Under the pieces are notes generated by a model. That model ran no database searches and was not told the origin of the DNA. It saw only the letters and a program-made list of their open reading frames with translations. Positions 49,498-56,811 of a DNA stretch of 64,000 bases are shown here, piece after piece. This DNA comes from Mucilaginibacter conchicola (lineage in GTDB: Bacteria; Bacteroidota; Bacteroidia; Sphingobacteriales; Sphingobacteriaceae): the NCBI RefSeq assembly GCF_003432115.1, contig NZ_QWDC01000003.1, positions 248,001 to 312,000 of the forward strand, read 5' to 3'. A program made the translations under genes and the position numbers. The first letter of the stretch is position 1. Each line of letters begins with the position of its first letter.

Positions 49498-51162
49498 TTA
49501 CAACACATTTTTCCAGCTAACCAGGTCGCCTATAATGCGGTCAAGGTCATCGGCGTTTACACGCTCCTGGGCCATGGTATCGCGGTGGCGGATGGTTACG
49601 GTATTGTCTTCTAACGATTGGTGATCTACCGTGATACAGAAAGGCGTACCAATAGCATCCTGACGGCGGTAACGTTTACCGATAGCATCTTTCTCCTCGT
49701 ATTGCAGGTTAAAGTTTAGCTTCAATTTATCCATTATCTCGCGGGCTTTCTCCGGCAGGCCGTCTTTTTTGGTCAATGGGAAAATAGCGGCTTTAACCGG
49801 CGCAAGGGCAGGATGCAGGCGTAACACGGTGCGGCTATCCTGTTTCTCTTCGGTGCTCAGGTCTTCTTCTTCGTAGGCGTTTATCAGCGTAAGCAGGAAC
49901 ATCCTGTCTAAACCGATAGAAGTTTCAATTACGTAAGGGATATAGTTACCATAAGGTTTTCCTGTTTCAGGGTCAACCTCAGGGTCAAAATACTGCATTT
50001 TTTTGCGCGAGAATTTCTCATGCTGACTCAAATCGAAATCGGTACGGCTATGGATACCTTCAACTTCTTTAAAACCGAACGGGAAGTTATACTCGATATC
50101 AAAAGCAGCATCGGCATAATGGGCCAGTTTAGTATGCTCGTGGTAACGGTATTTCTCAGGCGCGGTACCTAAAGCCAAATGCCAGTTTAAACGGGTTTGT
50201 TTCCATTTATCAAACCACTCGCGCTGTGTGCCCGGGCGAACAAAGAATTGCATCTCCATCTGCTCAAACTCGCGCATGCGGATAATGAACTGGCGGGCAA
50301 TTACCTCGTTACGGAAAGCCTTACCAATTTGCGCAATACCGAACGGGATCTTCATCCTGCCCGATTTTTGCACGTTCAAGTAGTTCACAAATATACCCTG
50401 TGCCGTTTCCGGGCGCAGGTAAATGGTTTCAGACTCATCGGCAATAGCACCCACCTGCGTGCTAAACATCAGGTTAAACTGGCGTACATCCGTCCAGTTA
50501 GCAGTGCCGCTTACCGGGCATTTAATATTTTGTTCAATGATTATGTCTCGAAGTTTTGATAAGTCTTCAGAAATTAAAGCATCAGTAAAAGACTTGAATA
50601 ACTCCAACGCATTTTTAGCATTGATGTCATCTGCTATAAAGAGATATGCTCTTTTAACATTTTCAGAAAAATTAGTTGAATGAATATCAACAATCGTTTG
50701 GCCCGCTTCAGGATTTCTGAAATTTTCTTTAACAAAATTTAAGTCAATTTCTTCAGTAGAACTAAAAGTTATCTCATTTCTTTTAAAATAATCGTCTAAA
50801 TCTGAAAAAGCCTTATTCCAGTAGTCTTCAATTTTGTCCTCGATTAACTGATCGGCACGGTAGCGTTTTTTGCTGTCCTTGTTATCAATCATCGGGTCGC
50901 TAAAGCCATCAACGTGGCCGCTGGCTTTCCAGATGGTAGGGTGCATAAAAATGGCAGAGTCAATACCAACAATGTTCTCGTTCATCTGCACCATGGCTTT
51001 CCACCAGTAGGTTTTAATGTTGTTCTTTAATTCAGAACCATTTTGGCCGTAATCGTAAACGGCGCTAAGCCCATCATAGATCTCGCTACTCTGGAAAACA
51101 AAGCCATATTCTTTGGCGTGTGATATTACGTTTTTAAATAGATCGTCAGTTTGATTGCTCAT
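49498..51162 (-). CDS. glyS: Glycyl-tRNA synthetase (alpha2 type)
   Basis: A 554-residue class II synthetase. The N-terminal motif 1 region FVFQSSEIYDGLSAVYDYGQ, then NIKTYWWKAMVQMNENIVGI. Motif 2 is FRNEVIARQFIIRMREFEQM; motif 3 YVIETSIGLDRMFLLTLINA; the C-terminal anticodon-binding domain begins ALAPVKAAIFPLTKKDG. A segment of about 100 residues (RADQLIEDKIEDYWNKAFSD to ISEDLSKLRDIIIEQNIKC; 50510-50850) is notably AT-rich compared with the rest of the gene. Terminator downstream. Confidence 0.94.
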   Translation of the reverse strand: MSNQTDDLFKNVISHAKEYGFVFQSSEIYDGLSAVYDYGQNGSELKNNIKTYWWKAMVQMNENIVGIDSAIFMHPTIWKASGHVDGFSDPMIDNKDSKKRYRADQLIEDKIEDYWNKAFSDLDDYFKRNEITFSSTEEIDLNFVKENFRNPEAGQTIVDIHSTNFSENVKRAYLFIADDINAKNALELFKSFTDALISEDLSKLRDIIIEQNIKCPVSGTANWTDVRQFNLMFSTQVGAIADESETIYLRPETAQGIFVNYLNVQKSGRMKIPFGIAQIGKAFRNEVIARQFIIRMREFEQMEMQFFVRPGTQREWFDKWKQTRLNWHLALGTAPEKYRYHEHTKLAHYADAAFDIEYNFPFGFKEVEGIHSRTDFDLSQHEKFSRKKMQYFDPEVDPETGKPYGNYIPYVIETSIGLDRMFLLTLINAYEEEDLSTEEKQDSRTVLRLHPALAPVKAAIFPLTKKDGLPEKAREIMDKLKLNFNLQYEEKDAIGKRYRRQDAIGTPFCITVDHQSLEDNTVTIRHRDTMAQERVNADDLDRIIGDLVSWKNVL

Positions 51163-51207
51163 AGTAAGGGCAAAGATAAATTTTAGAGGCTAATATTAAA
51201 GGTGTTA

Positions 51208-51242
51208 ATATCGAATAATGAATGTTGATCTTAGAATGATGA
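51208..51242. repeat. 7-bp-period tract upstream of glyS
   Basis: ATATCGA ATAATGA / ATGTTGA TCTTAGA / ATGATGA, five units with exact 7-bp steps. Confidence 0.65.
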
Positions 51243-51254
51243 AGTAGTTTGTAG

Positions 51255-51525
51255 TGGTGAGCCTTTCGAACCACTCAGCGCGCTCACAGGTCTTCGACAA
51301 GCTCAGACTGACAAATTTTAATTCATTGGCGTTCCCGCCAGTTTGCGGGCCGCGCTTTCCGTTCATACGCCTGCCCCGAAGGGATGCCTATGGCACACGC
51401 CTTACGCGCAGGGGCCGGTATCCACTGCAATCGCTAACGCAGTTTGTCTGAATCAAAATTTTCAGAATCTACAGAATAACTAACCCGCTGTCATTCTGAG
51501 CGTGAGCGAAGAATCTAACCGCGTT
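51255..51525. repeat. Cluster of dispersed intergenic repeats
   Basis: No gene is visible between 51163 and 51604. The stretch holds a TTTCGAACCACTCAGCGCGC / CTTCGACAAGCTCAGACTGA fragment (51265-51312), a GGCGTTCCCGCCAGTTTGCG-type element with GGGGCCGGTATCCACTGCAATCG (51325-51440; a motif common in Bacteroidota intergenic DNA), a short 9-bp-period CAGAATCTACAGAATAAC (51460-51480), and a truncated GCTGTCATTCTGAGCGTGAG repeat (51489-51520). Confidence 0.65.
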
Positions 51526-51604
51526 CTTCTAAACCATCATTTATGTGATCAAAGGATCAACACAATTACAGATTATATCTTCCCACTTTACTATCTTGGC
51601 AACC

Positions 51605-52198
51605 ATGAGTAAAATCGTTATAACCGCAATCGCTTTACTATTTTCCTTTGCTACTTACGGGCAGCAGAAAGCTGATAGCCGGTTTTATGCCCCACGCAGC
51701 ATTGAACAAACCATAGGCGAGAAGTACGTCTTACTGCCGGTTGATAGCAACAAAAAGGACTATGGTTATCTCCTTCACAAATGGGCAAGCGAAACAGAGG
51801 AACTGCCCTTTACACCGGCCTCAGATGCCGGGAGAGTGGTTGCTTTGGTGGGCATTGTAAGTAGTAACCATGCAAAGTTGAACCGGGAAGATGGTGTTAT
51901 GTATTTCCAATACTTTAAAAATGCCGACGATAGCGCAATGCCCAATTTTGCACCCGCGGCCGATTATGAGAAGCTTAAAAGTTTGGTCAATAAAAAGTTA
52001 TGGCTTAAAGCAGATAAACAAAAGGTAACAATTACCCATGTTGAGCTTACGCCCGATAATAACGCACCTTTTAAACTAACATATAAATATGCTAATGGCA
52101 AACAAGGTGCTATGACCGTTGCCCTAAGCGGTATCAATTCAAAAGTAACTGATAAAATGCAGTTGTTTGATAGCAGGTTTTCTGTTACAGCATTATAA
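51605..52198 (+). CDS. Exported protein of unknown function
   Basis: A 197-residue protein from ATG 51605 (MSKIVITAIALLFSFATYGQ), a clear signal peptide before Q. In-frame codons 60 bp upstream add a non-signal extension and are rejected. The mature domain is beta-rich, with KYVLLPVDSNKKDYGYLLHK and LTYKYANGKQGAMTVALSG, with no recognised family. It is followed by the zinc-ribbon membrane gene 10 bp later, so co-transcription is likely. Confidence 0.65.
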   Translation: MSKIVITAIALLFSFATYGQQKADSRFYAPRSIEQTIGEKYVLLPVDSNKKDYGYLLHKWASETEELPFTPASDAGRVVALVGIVSSNHAKLNREDGVMYFQYFKNADDSAMPNFAPAADYEKLKSLVNKKLWLKADKQKVTITHVELTPDNNAPFKLTYKYANGKQGAMTVALSGINSKVTDKMQLFDSRFSVTAL

Positions 52199-52208
52199 AA
52201 CCTTTACC

Positions 52209-52574
52209 ATGGCGAACATGCGGTCTGTCTGCCCTAAATGCAAAAGTGATAACATAAAGTTACGCTCAAGAACTATTTTCTTTAAAAGGATAATTATTTG
52301 CTTGTGTATTTTCGGTTTCGGTTATTTTATATTCGACGGCATGCGTAAAGAAACTGATGTAGATGGTGTGGTATTAGTTGGACTATTTGGCAGTATGGTG
52401 ACAATGGCTACATCATTAGTAGTCGGTGTAATTTGGTTTAGTTGGTTTATTGTCACCAAGAAAAACACTTACAGGTGTGGTTATTGCAAAGATGTATTTG
52501 AAAATCCTGAATATGTCCCATTACTTACAAATGAAGAATTGCATAATACCATCATAAAAAGAAAAACATATTAG
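52209..52574 (+). CDS. Zinc-ribbon membrane protein
   Basis: A 121-residue protein from ATG 52209 (MANMRSVCPKCKSDNIKLRS). A split zinc ribbon is formed by CPKC near the N-terminus and CGYC after the membrane segments (NTYRCGYCKDVFENPEY). Two hydrophobic helices lie between (RIIICLCIFGFGYFIF; VGLFGSMVTMATSLVVGVIW). Both zinc pairs would be cytoplasmic. An overlapping upstream start (52167) inside the previous gene is rejected. Function unknown. Confidence 0.7.
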   Translation: MANMRSVCPKCKSDNIKLRSRTIFFKRIIICLCIFGFGYFIFDGMRKETDVDGVVLVGLFGSMVTMATSLVVGVIWFSWFIVTKKNTYRCGYCKDVFENPEYVPLLTNEELHNTIIKRKTY

Positions 52575-52616
52575 GGCAGCCCGCTTCAGCAATCGTTATT
52601 CGATATTCAACCTCAA

Positions 52617-52651
52617 CAAATCTCAAATCTCATATCTCAAATCTCGTATCT
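52617..52651. repeat. 7-bp-period tract upstream of gldA
   Basis: CAAATCT CAAATCT / CATATCT CAAATCT / CGTATCT, five units with 7-bp steps, 18 bp before the gldA start. Confidence 0.72.
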
Positions 52652-52669
52652 ATCCAATAACTTTACCGC

Positions 52670-53377
52670 ATGAGCATACAGGTAGCCGCATTAACCAAAA
52701 TTTACGGTCAGCAGAAAGCAGTTAACGCCATCAGCTTTGAGGCTGGTACGGGTGTGCTTGGTTTTTTGGGGCCAAATGGTGCGGGTAAAAGTACTACCAT
52801 GAAAATGCTTACCTGCTACCTTCCGCCATCAGAAGGTACGGCTACGGTTGCGGGTTTTGATATTGGTACACATCCGCTTGAGGTGAAACGCAGTATAGGC
52901 TACCTGCCCGAGAGTAACCCGCTGTACACCGATATGTACGTAAAAGAAGCCCTTGGCTTTGTTGCCGGTATCCACCATATTCATGAGCCGGAGAAACGAA
53001 TTGCCGAAGTAATAGAGCAAACCGGCCTTGGCCCCGAGCAGCACAAAAAGATAGGGCAGCTATCAAAAGGTTACCGCCAAAGGGTAGGGCTGGCGCAGGC
53101 CATATTGCATGATCCGCAGGTGTTGATACTGGATGAACCCACCTCGGGCCTCGACCCAAACCAGTTGGTAGGTATTCGTCAATTGATCAGTGATCTTGGT
53201 AAAACCAAAACCGTTATCCTCTCTACCCATATCATGCAGGAAGTTGAGGCCGTATGTAATAATGTGATCATTATTAATAAAGGTAATATTGTAGCTAATG
53301 ATACGCTTGCCGGCTTGCGTAACAAGAATGGTGATGCATCGCTCGAGAGCATTTTTATTAAGCTAACCAACGCTTAG
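52670..53377 (+). CDS. gldA: ABC transporter ATPase GldA
   Basis: A 235-residue ABC ATPase: Walker A GFLGPNGAGKSTTMKML, Q-loop region SIGYLPESNPLYTDM, signature LSKGYRQRVGLAQAI, Walker B VLILDEPTSGLDPNQL. The sequence around TMKMLTCYLPPSEGTA is characteristic of GldA, required with GldF and GldG for Bacteroidota gliding. gldF/gldG are not adjacent, so the gene is orphaned here, as in many genomes. Another ABC-2-type exporter partner is possible. Confidence 0.87.
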   Translation: MSIQVAALTKIYGQQKAVNAISFEAGTGVLGFLGPNGAGKSTTMKMLTCYLPPSEGTATVAGFDIGTHPLEVKRSIGYLPESNPLYTDMYVKEALGFVAGIHHIHEPEKRIAEVIEQTGLGPEQHKKIGQLSKGYRQRVGLAQAILHDPQVLILDEPTSGLDPNQLVGIRQLISDLGKTKTVILSTHIMQEVEAVCNNVIIINKGNIVANDTLAGLRNKNGDASLESIFIKLTNA

Positions 53378-53551
53378 TAATTATATTTATTAAATATTTC
53401 TTCCTGTTTATCAGTTTATTACAGCTGTATTTAAAAATACCTGTAACGATTGAGGTAATACCCCCGTCTATATCTTCAAATAAAAGCAGAGGCGTATTTA
53501 ATAGTATTAAATACCCAATATAGGGTATTGCTTAACTGTATTATTTGTACC

Positions 53552-53559
53552 TAACTTTG
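53552..53559 (+). promoter_or_regulatory. Promoter of beta-barrel paralogue 1
   Basis: TAACTTTG matches TAnnTTTG; TTG at 53528-53530 is 21 bp upstream, a suitable -33 element. The leader then contains TTTAAATCTTATA, shared with paralogues 2 and 3. Confidence 0.7.
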
Positions 53560-53592
53560 CTTTAGTTTAAATCTTATAACAATTTTTTTATC

Positions 53593-54105
53593 ATGAAAAA
53601 AGTATTACTTCTATTAACCGTTATCTGCGGTTTAACAGTTGCTGCAAAAGCACAATCAAAATCAGAAACAGGCAAATTCAGCATCGGCGTTGAAGCGGGT
53701 TTACCATTAGGCAGCTTTGGCGATGGCTACAGCTTTGGTATTGGTGGTTCGTTGAAATATGACCAGCCGGTTGCCGAAGGTACTTTTGTTACCGGTTCTG
53801 CAGGTTACACAAGCTTTATCGGTAAAGACGTTACTGTACCGGGCTTGGGTACTTTTAAAAACTCGGCAGCTGGTTTCGTGCCTGTAAAAGTGGGTGTTAA
53901 GTATTTCCTTGCCGAAAGCTTTTACGGCGAAGCGCAATTAGGTGCTGCTTTTTCTACTCAAAGCGGTGGCGGTACTGCATTTGCTTATTCACCAGGCATT
54001 GGTTACCAGTTTAGCCCTAATGTTGACCTTGGCGTGCGTTACGAAGCATGGTCAAACAATGGTACTATTGGCCAGGTAGCTGCGCGTTTAGCTTACAGCT
54101 TCTAA
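53593..54105 (+). CDS. Outer-membrane beta-barrel protein, paralogue 1
   Basis: A 170-residue barrel: signal MKKVLLLLTVICGLTVAAKA, then Q; mature strands such as GKFSIGVEAGLPLGSFGDGY, GVKYFLAESFYGEAQLGAAF and the terminal aromatic YSF. The pattern matches the OmpA-like/PorT-type small barrels of Bacteroidota. First of three paralogues with conserved core (FAYSPGIGYQFSPNVDLGVR, then RLAYSF). Own promoter and terminator. Confidence 0.82.
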   Translation: MKKVLLLLTVICGLTVAAKAQSKSETGKFSIGVEAGLPLGSFGDGYSFGIGGSLKYDQPVAEGTFVTGSAGYTSFIGKDVTVPGLGTFKNSAAGFVPVKVGVKYFLAESFYGEAQLGAAFSTQSGGGTAFAYSPGIGYQFSPNVDLGVRYEAWSNNGTIGQVAARLAYSF

Positions 54106-54133
54106 GTATTATCCAAACAACAATTAAATTTCT

Positions 54134-54165
54134 AAAGCCCGGAGTTTTTTGCTTCGGGCTTTTTG
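54134..54165 (+). terminator. Terminator, barrel paralogue 1
   Basis: AAAGCCCGGAG / CTTCGGGCTTT stem with T-run after. Confidence 0.8.
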
Positions 54166-54204
54166 TTTTTTAACTACGGATGTTGTTGTTTTAAATATAT
54201 GTGT

Positions 54205-54212
54205 TAGTTTTG
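54205..54212 (+). promoter_or_regulatory. Promoter of beta-barrel paralogue 2
   Basis: TAGTTTTG matches TAnnTTTG; TTG at 54183-54185 gives a 19-bp spacer. Leader CAACATTAATCTTATACACA is nearly that of paralogue 3. Confidence 0.7.
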
Positions 54213-54239
54213 TCGCCAACATTAATCTTATACACACTT

Positions 54240-54920
54240 ATGAAAAAAGTATTATTACTGGTAACCGTAGTATGCGGTTTATCAGTTGCGGCCCAGGCGC
54301 AAACACGAACGGTAAAAAAGAAAAAGGTAACCACAACCAGAACAACCGCAGCGGCAAAATCGTCGCCTACGGCAAGTACCACCACCACCAAAACCGCTAC
54401 TACCACTACTACACCTAAAGCGGCACCGGTGGCAGCTACAACTACCACTACAACAAGAACATCTGCTGCATTATCACCAACTCAGGGTAAATTCAGCATT
54501 GGTGTTGAAGTAGGCCTTCCTTTGGGTGATGCAAAAAACGCATCTAACCTTATCATTGGCGGTTCATTGAAATATGAGCATCCTGTTGCAGAGAATGTAT
54601 TCATCACCGGTTCTGCGGGTTATTCTAAGTTTTTAAATAATGAAGAAGCCAAGGCTGCTGATTATAGCTTTTCTGCCATCCCTGTTAAAGTTGGCGTAAA
54701 ATATTTCTTTGACCAGGGCTTTTACGGTGAAGCACAGATAGGTGCTGCTTTTTTACACGAAAGTATTGGCGATAACAGTGGTAACGCTACTGCGTTTGCC
54801 TATTCGCCGGGCATTGGCTATGCATTTACGCCTAATTTTGACATTGGCGTACGCTACGAAGGTTGGTCTAAAAACGGTACGCTTAGCCAGGTTGCCGCCC
54901 GTTTAGCTTATAGTTTCTAA
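54240..54920 (+). CDS. Outer-membrane beta-barrel protein, paralogue 2, with Thr/Lys-rich insert
   Basis: A 226-residue paralogue from ATG 54240 (MKKVLLLVTVVCGLSVAAQA). After the signal it carries about 60 residues of Thr/Ala/Lys/Pro low-complexity sequence (KKKKVTTTRTTAAAKSSPTA and onward), absent from its two siblings, then the shared barrel GKFSIGVEVGLPLGDAKNAS to RLAYSF. The insert is encoded by ACC/ACA/ACT-rich runs and would lie at the periplasmic N-terminus, perhaps as a peptidoglycan-reaching spacer (inference). Confidence 0.82.
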   Translation: MKKVLLLVTVVCGLSVAAQAQTRTVKKKKVTTTRTTAAAKSSPTASTTTTKTATTTTTPKAAPVAATTTTTTRTSAALSPTQGKFSIGVEVGLPLGDAKNASNLIIGGSLKYEHPVAENVFITGSAGYSKFLNNEEAKAADYSFSAIPVKVGVKYFFDQGFYGEAQIGAAFLHESIGDNSGNATAFAYSPGIGYAFTPNFDIGVRYEGWSKNGTLSQVAARLAYSF

Positions 54921-54942
54921 CCAAAACAAGATATATGTTTAT

Positions 54943-54972
54943 AAAGCCCAAAGTATTATTGCTTTGGGCTTT
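54943..54972 (+). terminator. Terminator, barrel paralogue 2
   Basis: AAAGCCCAAAG / CTTTGGGCTTT stem, 23 bp after the stop codon. Confidence 0.75.
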
Positions 54973-55014
54973 GTATTTTTTAACTGCAAGTATTGTCTGT
55001 TTGCAGATAAGTGT

Positions 55015-55022
55015 TAGATTTG
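55015..55022 (+). promoter_or_regulatory. Promoter of beta-barrel paralogue 3
   Basis: TAGATTTG with TTG at 54993-54995 (19-bp spacer). Leader CAACATTTAATCTTATACAA. Confidence 0.7.
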
Positions 55023-55055
55023 CTTTCAACATTTAATCTTATACAACAAATACTT

Positions 55056-55550
55056 ATGAAAAAATTATTATTCATACTGGCTATAGTTGCCGGTACGGCC
55101 TTTACGGCATCAGCACAAACCAGTTCAGAAAAGGGACGCTTCAGCATCGGTTTTGATGGCGGTTTTCCGATTGGCGATTACGGTGATATTTACAGCGTTG
55201 CGCTTGGTGGTAATTTAAAATATGAGCATCCCGTAGCGCCTTCTACTTTTGTTACTATCTCTGGCGGTTACACTTCTTTAAAAGTTAAAGACGAATTGGG
55301 CGGTGGCTCAGATGGTTTTATCCCGGTAAAAGCAGGTCTTAAATATTACTTTGGCGGCCAGGGCTTTTATGGCGAAGGTCAGTTAGGTGCCGTGTTTGGT
55401 ACAGCAAGTGGTTCAACTACTTCATTTGCCTACTCGCCTGGTATTGGTTACACCATTGAGGGTGGGTTTGATATCGGTGTGCGTTATGAAGGTTGGTCAA
55501 ACAACGGAACGCTAAGCCAAATAGGTTTCCGCGTTGGGTATAATTTCTAA
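55056..55550 (+). CDS. Outer-membrane beta-barrel protein, paralogue 3
   Basis: A 164-residue paralogue from ATG 55056 (MKKLLFILAIVAGTAFTASA). The barrel core reads GRFSIGFDGGFPIGDYGDIY, KAGLKYYFGGQGFYGEGQLG, then RVGYNF at the C-terminus. Upstream in-frame codons overlap the promoter and are rejected. The three genes, each with a similar promoter leader and its own terminator, derive from tandem duplication of whole transcription units. Confidence 0.82.
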   Translation: MKKLLFILAIVAGTAFTASAQTSSEKGRFSIGFDGGFPIGDYGDIYSVALGGNLKYEHPVAPSTFVTISGGYTSLKVKDELGGGSDGFIPVKAGLKYYFGGQGFYGEGQLGAVFGTASGSTTSFAYSPGIGYTIEGGFDIGVRYEGWSNNGTLSQIGFRVGYNF

Positions 55551-55572
55551 ACCTCTCTATAAACTAAAAATT

Positions 55573-55605
55573 AAAAAGGCCCGGTCATTTGATCGGGCCT
55601 TTTAT
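55573..55605. terminator. Bidirectional terminator between barrel 3 and tatA
   Basis: AAAAAGGCCCGGTC / GATCGGGCCTTTT stem with A and T runs; ends a few bases from the tatA stop. Confidence 0.82.
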
Positions 55606-55608
55606 TTT

Positions 55609-55767
55609 TTAGTCTTCTTTTACAGATGATTTAGCGTCTTCCTGGGCTGTTTTAAACTCTTTAACACCCTGGCCAAGGCCACGCATTAATTGAGGTATTT
55701 TTTTACCGCCAAATAATAACAATATCGCGATGATGATCAAAATGATCTCTGGTGCACCTAATCCCAT
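55609..55767 (-). CDS. tatA: Sec-independent translocase subunit TatA/E
   Basis: A 52-residue protein. MGLGAPEIILIIIAILLLFG is the N-terminal membrane helix; GGKKIPQLMRGLGQGVKEFK is the FG-K-P hinge and amphipathic helix characteristic of TatA/E; the tail is acidic (KSSVKED). It forms the Tat pore for folded proteins. tatC is not in this window. The length is short but within the range for Bacteroidota TatA. Confidence 0.9.
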   Translation of the reverse strand: MGLGAPEIILIIIAILLLFGGKKIPQLMRGLGQGVKEFKTAQEDAKSSVKED

Positions 55768-55855
55768 AACTTTTTATTTAATTGATTAATTTTTAAATGT
55801 AGTAATAAACTTTCTATAATAAACGAAGTATCGGTGTAAGCGGTTTTTATACCGG

Positions 55856-56359
55856 TTATCCATTTCCTTCCATTTCTTTTGCGCTGTCCTCAACCTTCTT
55901 TTTAAGATCGTCTTTAAAAGCGATAAGGTTTTTAGTCAAATACTCATCAGCAACAGATAATATCTGCGCAGCCAGTATGCCCGCATTTTTCGCCGCATTT
56001 AAAGCTACGGTAGCTACAGGGATACCATTAGGCATTTGCAGGATGGACAGGATAGAGTCCCAGCCATCAATAGAGTTGCTTGATTTTACCGGTACACCAA
56101 TTACAGGCAAATGCGTTAATGATGCCACCATACCCGGCAAATGCGCTGCACCACCTGCACCGGCAATAATTACTTTTATACCACGATCTGCCGCGGCACG
56201 TGCATAGCTGAACATCCTATCAGGCGTGCGGTGGGCTGATACCACGGTTATCTCGTAATCAACACCTAATTCTTTCAAAACGTCGGCAGCATCCTGCATC
56301 ACATGCAGGTCTGATTTGCTGCCCATTATAATGGCTACTTTTGGTTCTTTTGGGTTCAT
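55856..56359 (-). CDS. purE: N5-carboxyaminoimidazole ribonucleotide mutase
   Basis: A 167-residue class I PurE from ATG 56359 (MNPKEPKVAIIMGSKSDLHV). Active-site segments: MGSKSDLHVMQDAADVL, VSAHRTPDRMFSYARAAADR, AGAGGAAHLPGMVASLTHLP, and GVPVKSSNSIDGWDSILSIL. It acts after PurK in purine synthesis. An in-frame start 48 bp upstream lies in a heptad tract and is rejected. Between purE and purK sits a broken small gene (56404-56754). Confidence 0.95.
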   Translation of the reverse strand: MNPKEPKVAIIMGSKSDLHVMQDAADVLKELGVDYEITVVSAHRTPDRMFSYARAAADRGIKVIIAGAGGAAHLPGMVASLTHLPVIGVPVKSSNSIDGWDSILSILQMPNGIPVATVALNAAKNAGILAAQILSVADEYLTKNLIAFKDDLKKKVEDSAKEMEGNG

Positions 56360-56395
56360 AGTTTTTAGTTCATGGTTCATAGATGATGGTCCATG
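56354..56395. repeat. 7-bp-period tract at the purE start
   Basis: GTTCATA GTTTTTA / GTTCATG GTTCATA / GATGATG GTCCATG, six units with 7-bp steps, beginning inside the first purE codons. Confidence 0.7.
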
Positions 56396-56403
56396 GCAGT
56401 AAT

Positions 56404-56754
56404 TCAAAGTGTATTTCGTAGCGATGTTATCATCTTCACCAATACTTCATACTCTGTATATAATGTTGCAAAGTTATCATCCTGAATGTAACCCCGGCTT
56501 TTTGCGATGAATAAACAGCTTACAACTTCTATAGCCGATCTCAGCGAATAACTTAAAAAAGTTTTAAAAACAGGTTTGGTCTGTCCTGTTCAACCTTCGG
56601 CGATATTCAAAACTACAGAATCTGCTGCTCTCTTTATTTGCGATGTAAGTACGAATATTTCGTCTTTCGGGAATGTCTTAGCAAGTTCATTGATCTTTTC
56701 ATTCATAACCATGGCTTTCTGCCAAACCTGAAGCTCTTCAAATCTAAATGCCAT
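56404..56754 (-). pseudogene. Four-helix-bundle (S23 / 23S rRNA intervening-sequence type) protein, broken by an in-frame TGA
   Basis: From ATG 56754 the frame encodes MAFRFEELQVWQKAMVMNEK to VVLNIAEG, meets TGA at 56592-56590, then continues in the same frame TGQTKPVFKTFLSYSLRSAI to a natural stop at 56404, in total 116 residues plus the internal stop. The whole matches four-helix-bundle proteins, in which NIAEG is normally followed by Ser (TCA would need one change to give TGA). Inserted between purE and purK in the same direction. Could be decay, recoding, or a sequencing error. Confidence 0.8.
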
Positions 56755-56776
56755 TTAAAACAGTATCTATGTTTTT

Positions 56777-56811
56777 ACTATGAACTATGATCCATGAACT
56801 ATCAACTAACT
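56777..56811. repeat. 7-bp-period tract between the broken gene and purK
   Basis: ACTATGA ACTATGA / TCCATGA ACTATCA / ACTAACT with 7-bp steps, running into the purK stop codon. It resembles the tract upstream of purE in reverse-complement sense (TCATAGT). Confidence 0.7.

Noticed and set aside
51325..51440. A tRNA or structured RNA gene in the GC-rich intergenic stretch
   Set aside because: No cloverleaf or TTCGA/ANTICODON pattern could be drawn; the sequence matches a dispersed Bacteroidota intergenic element instead.
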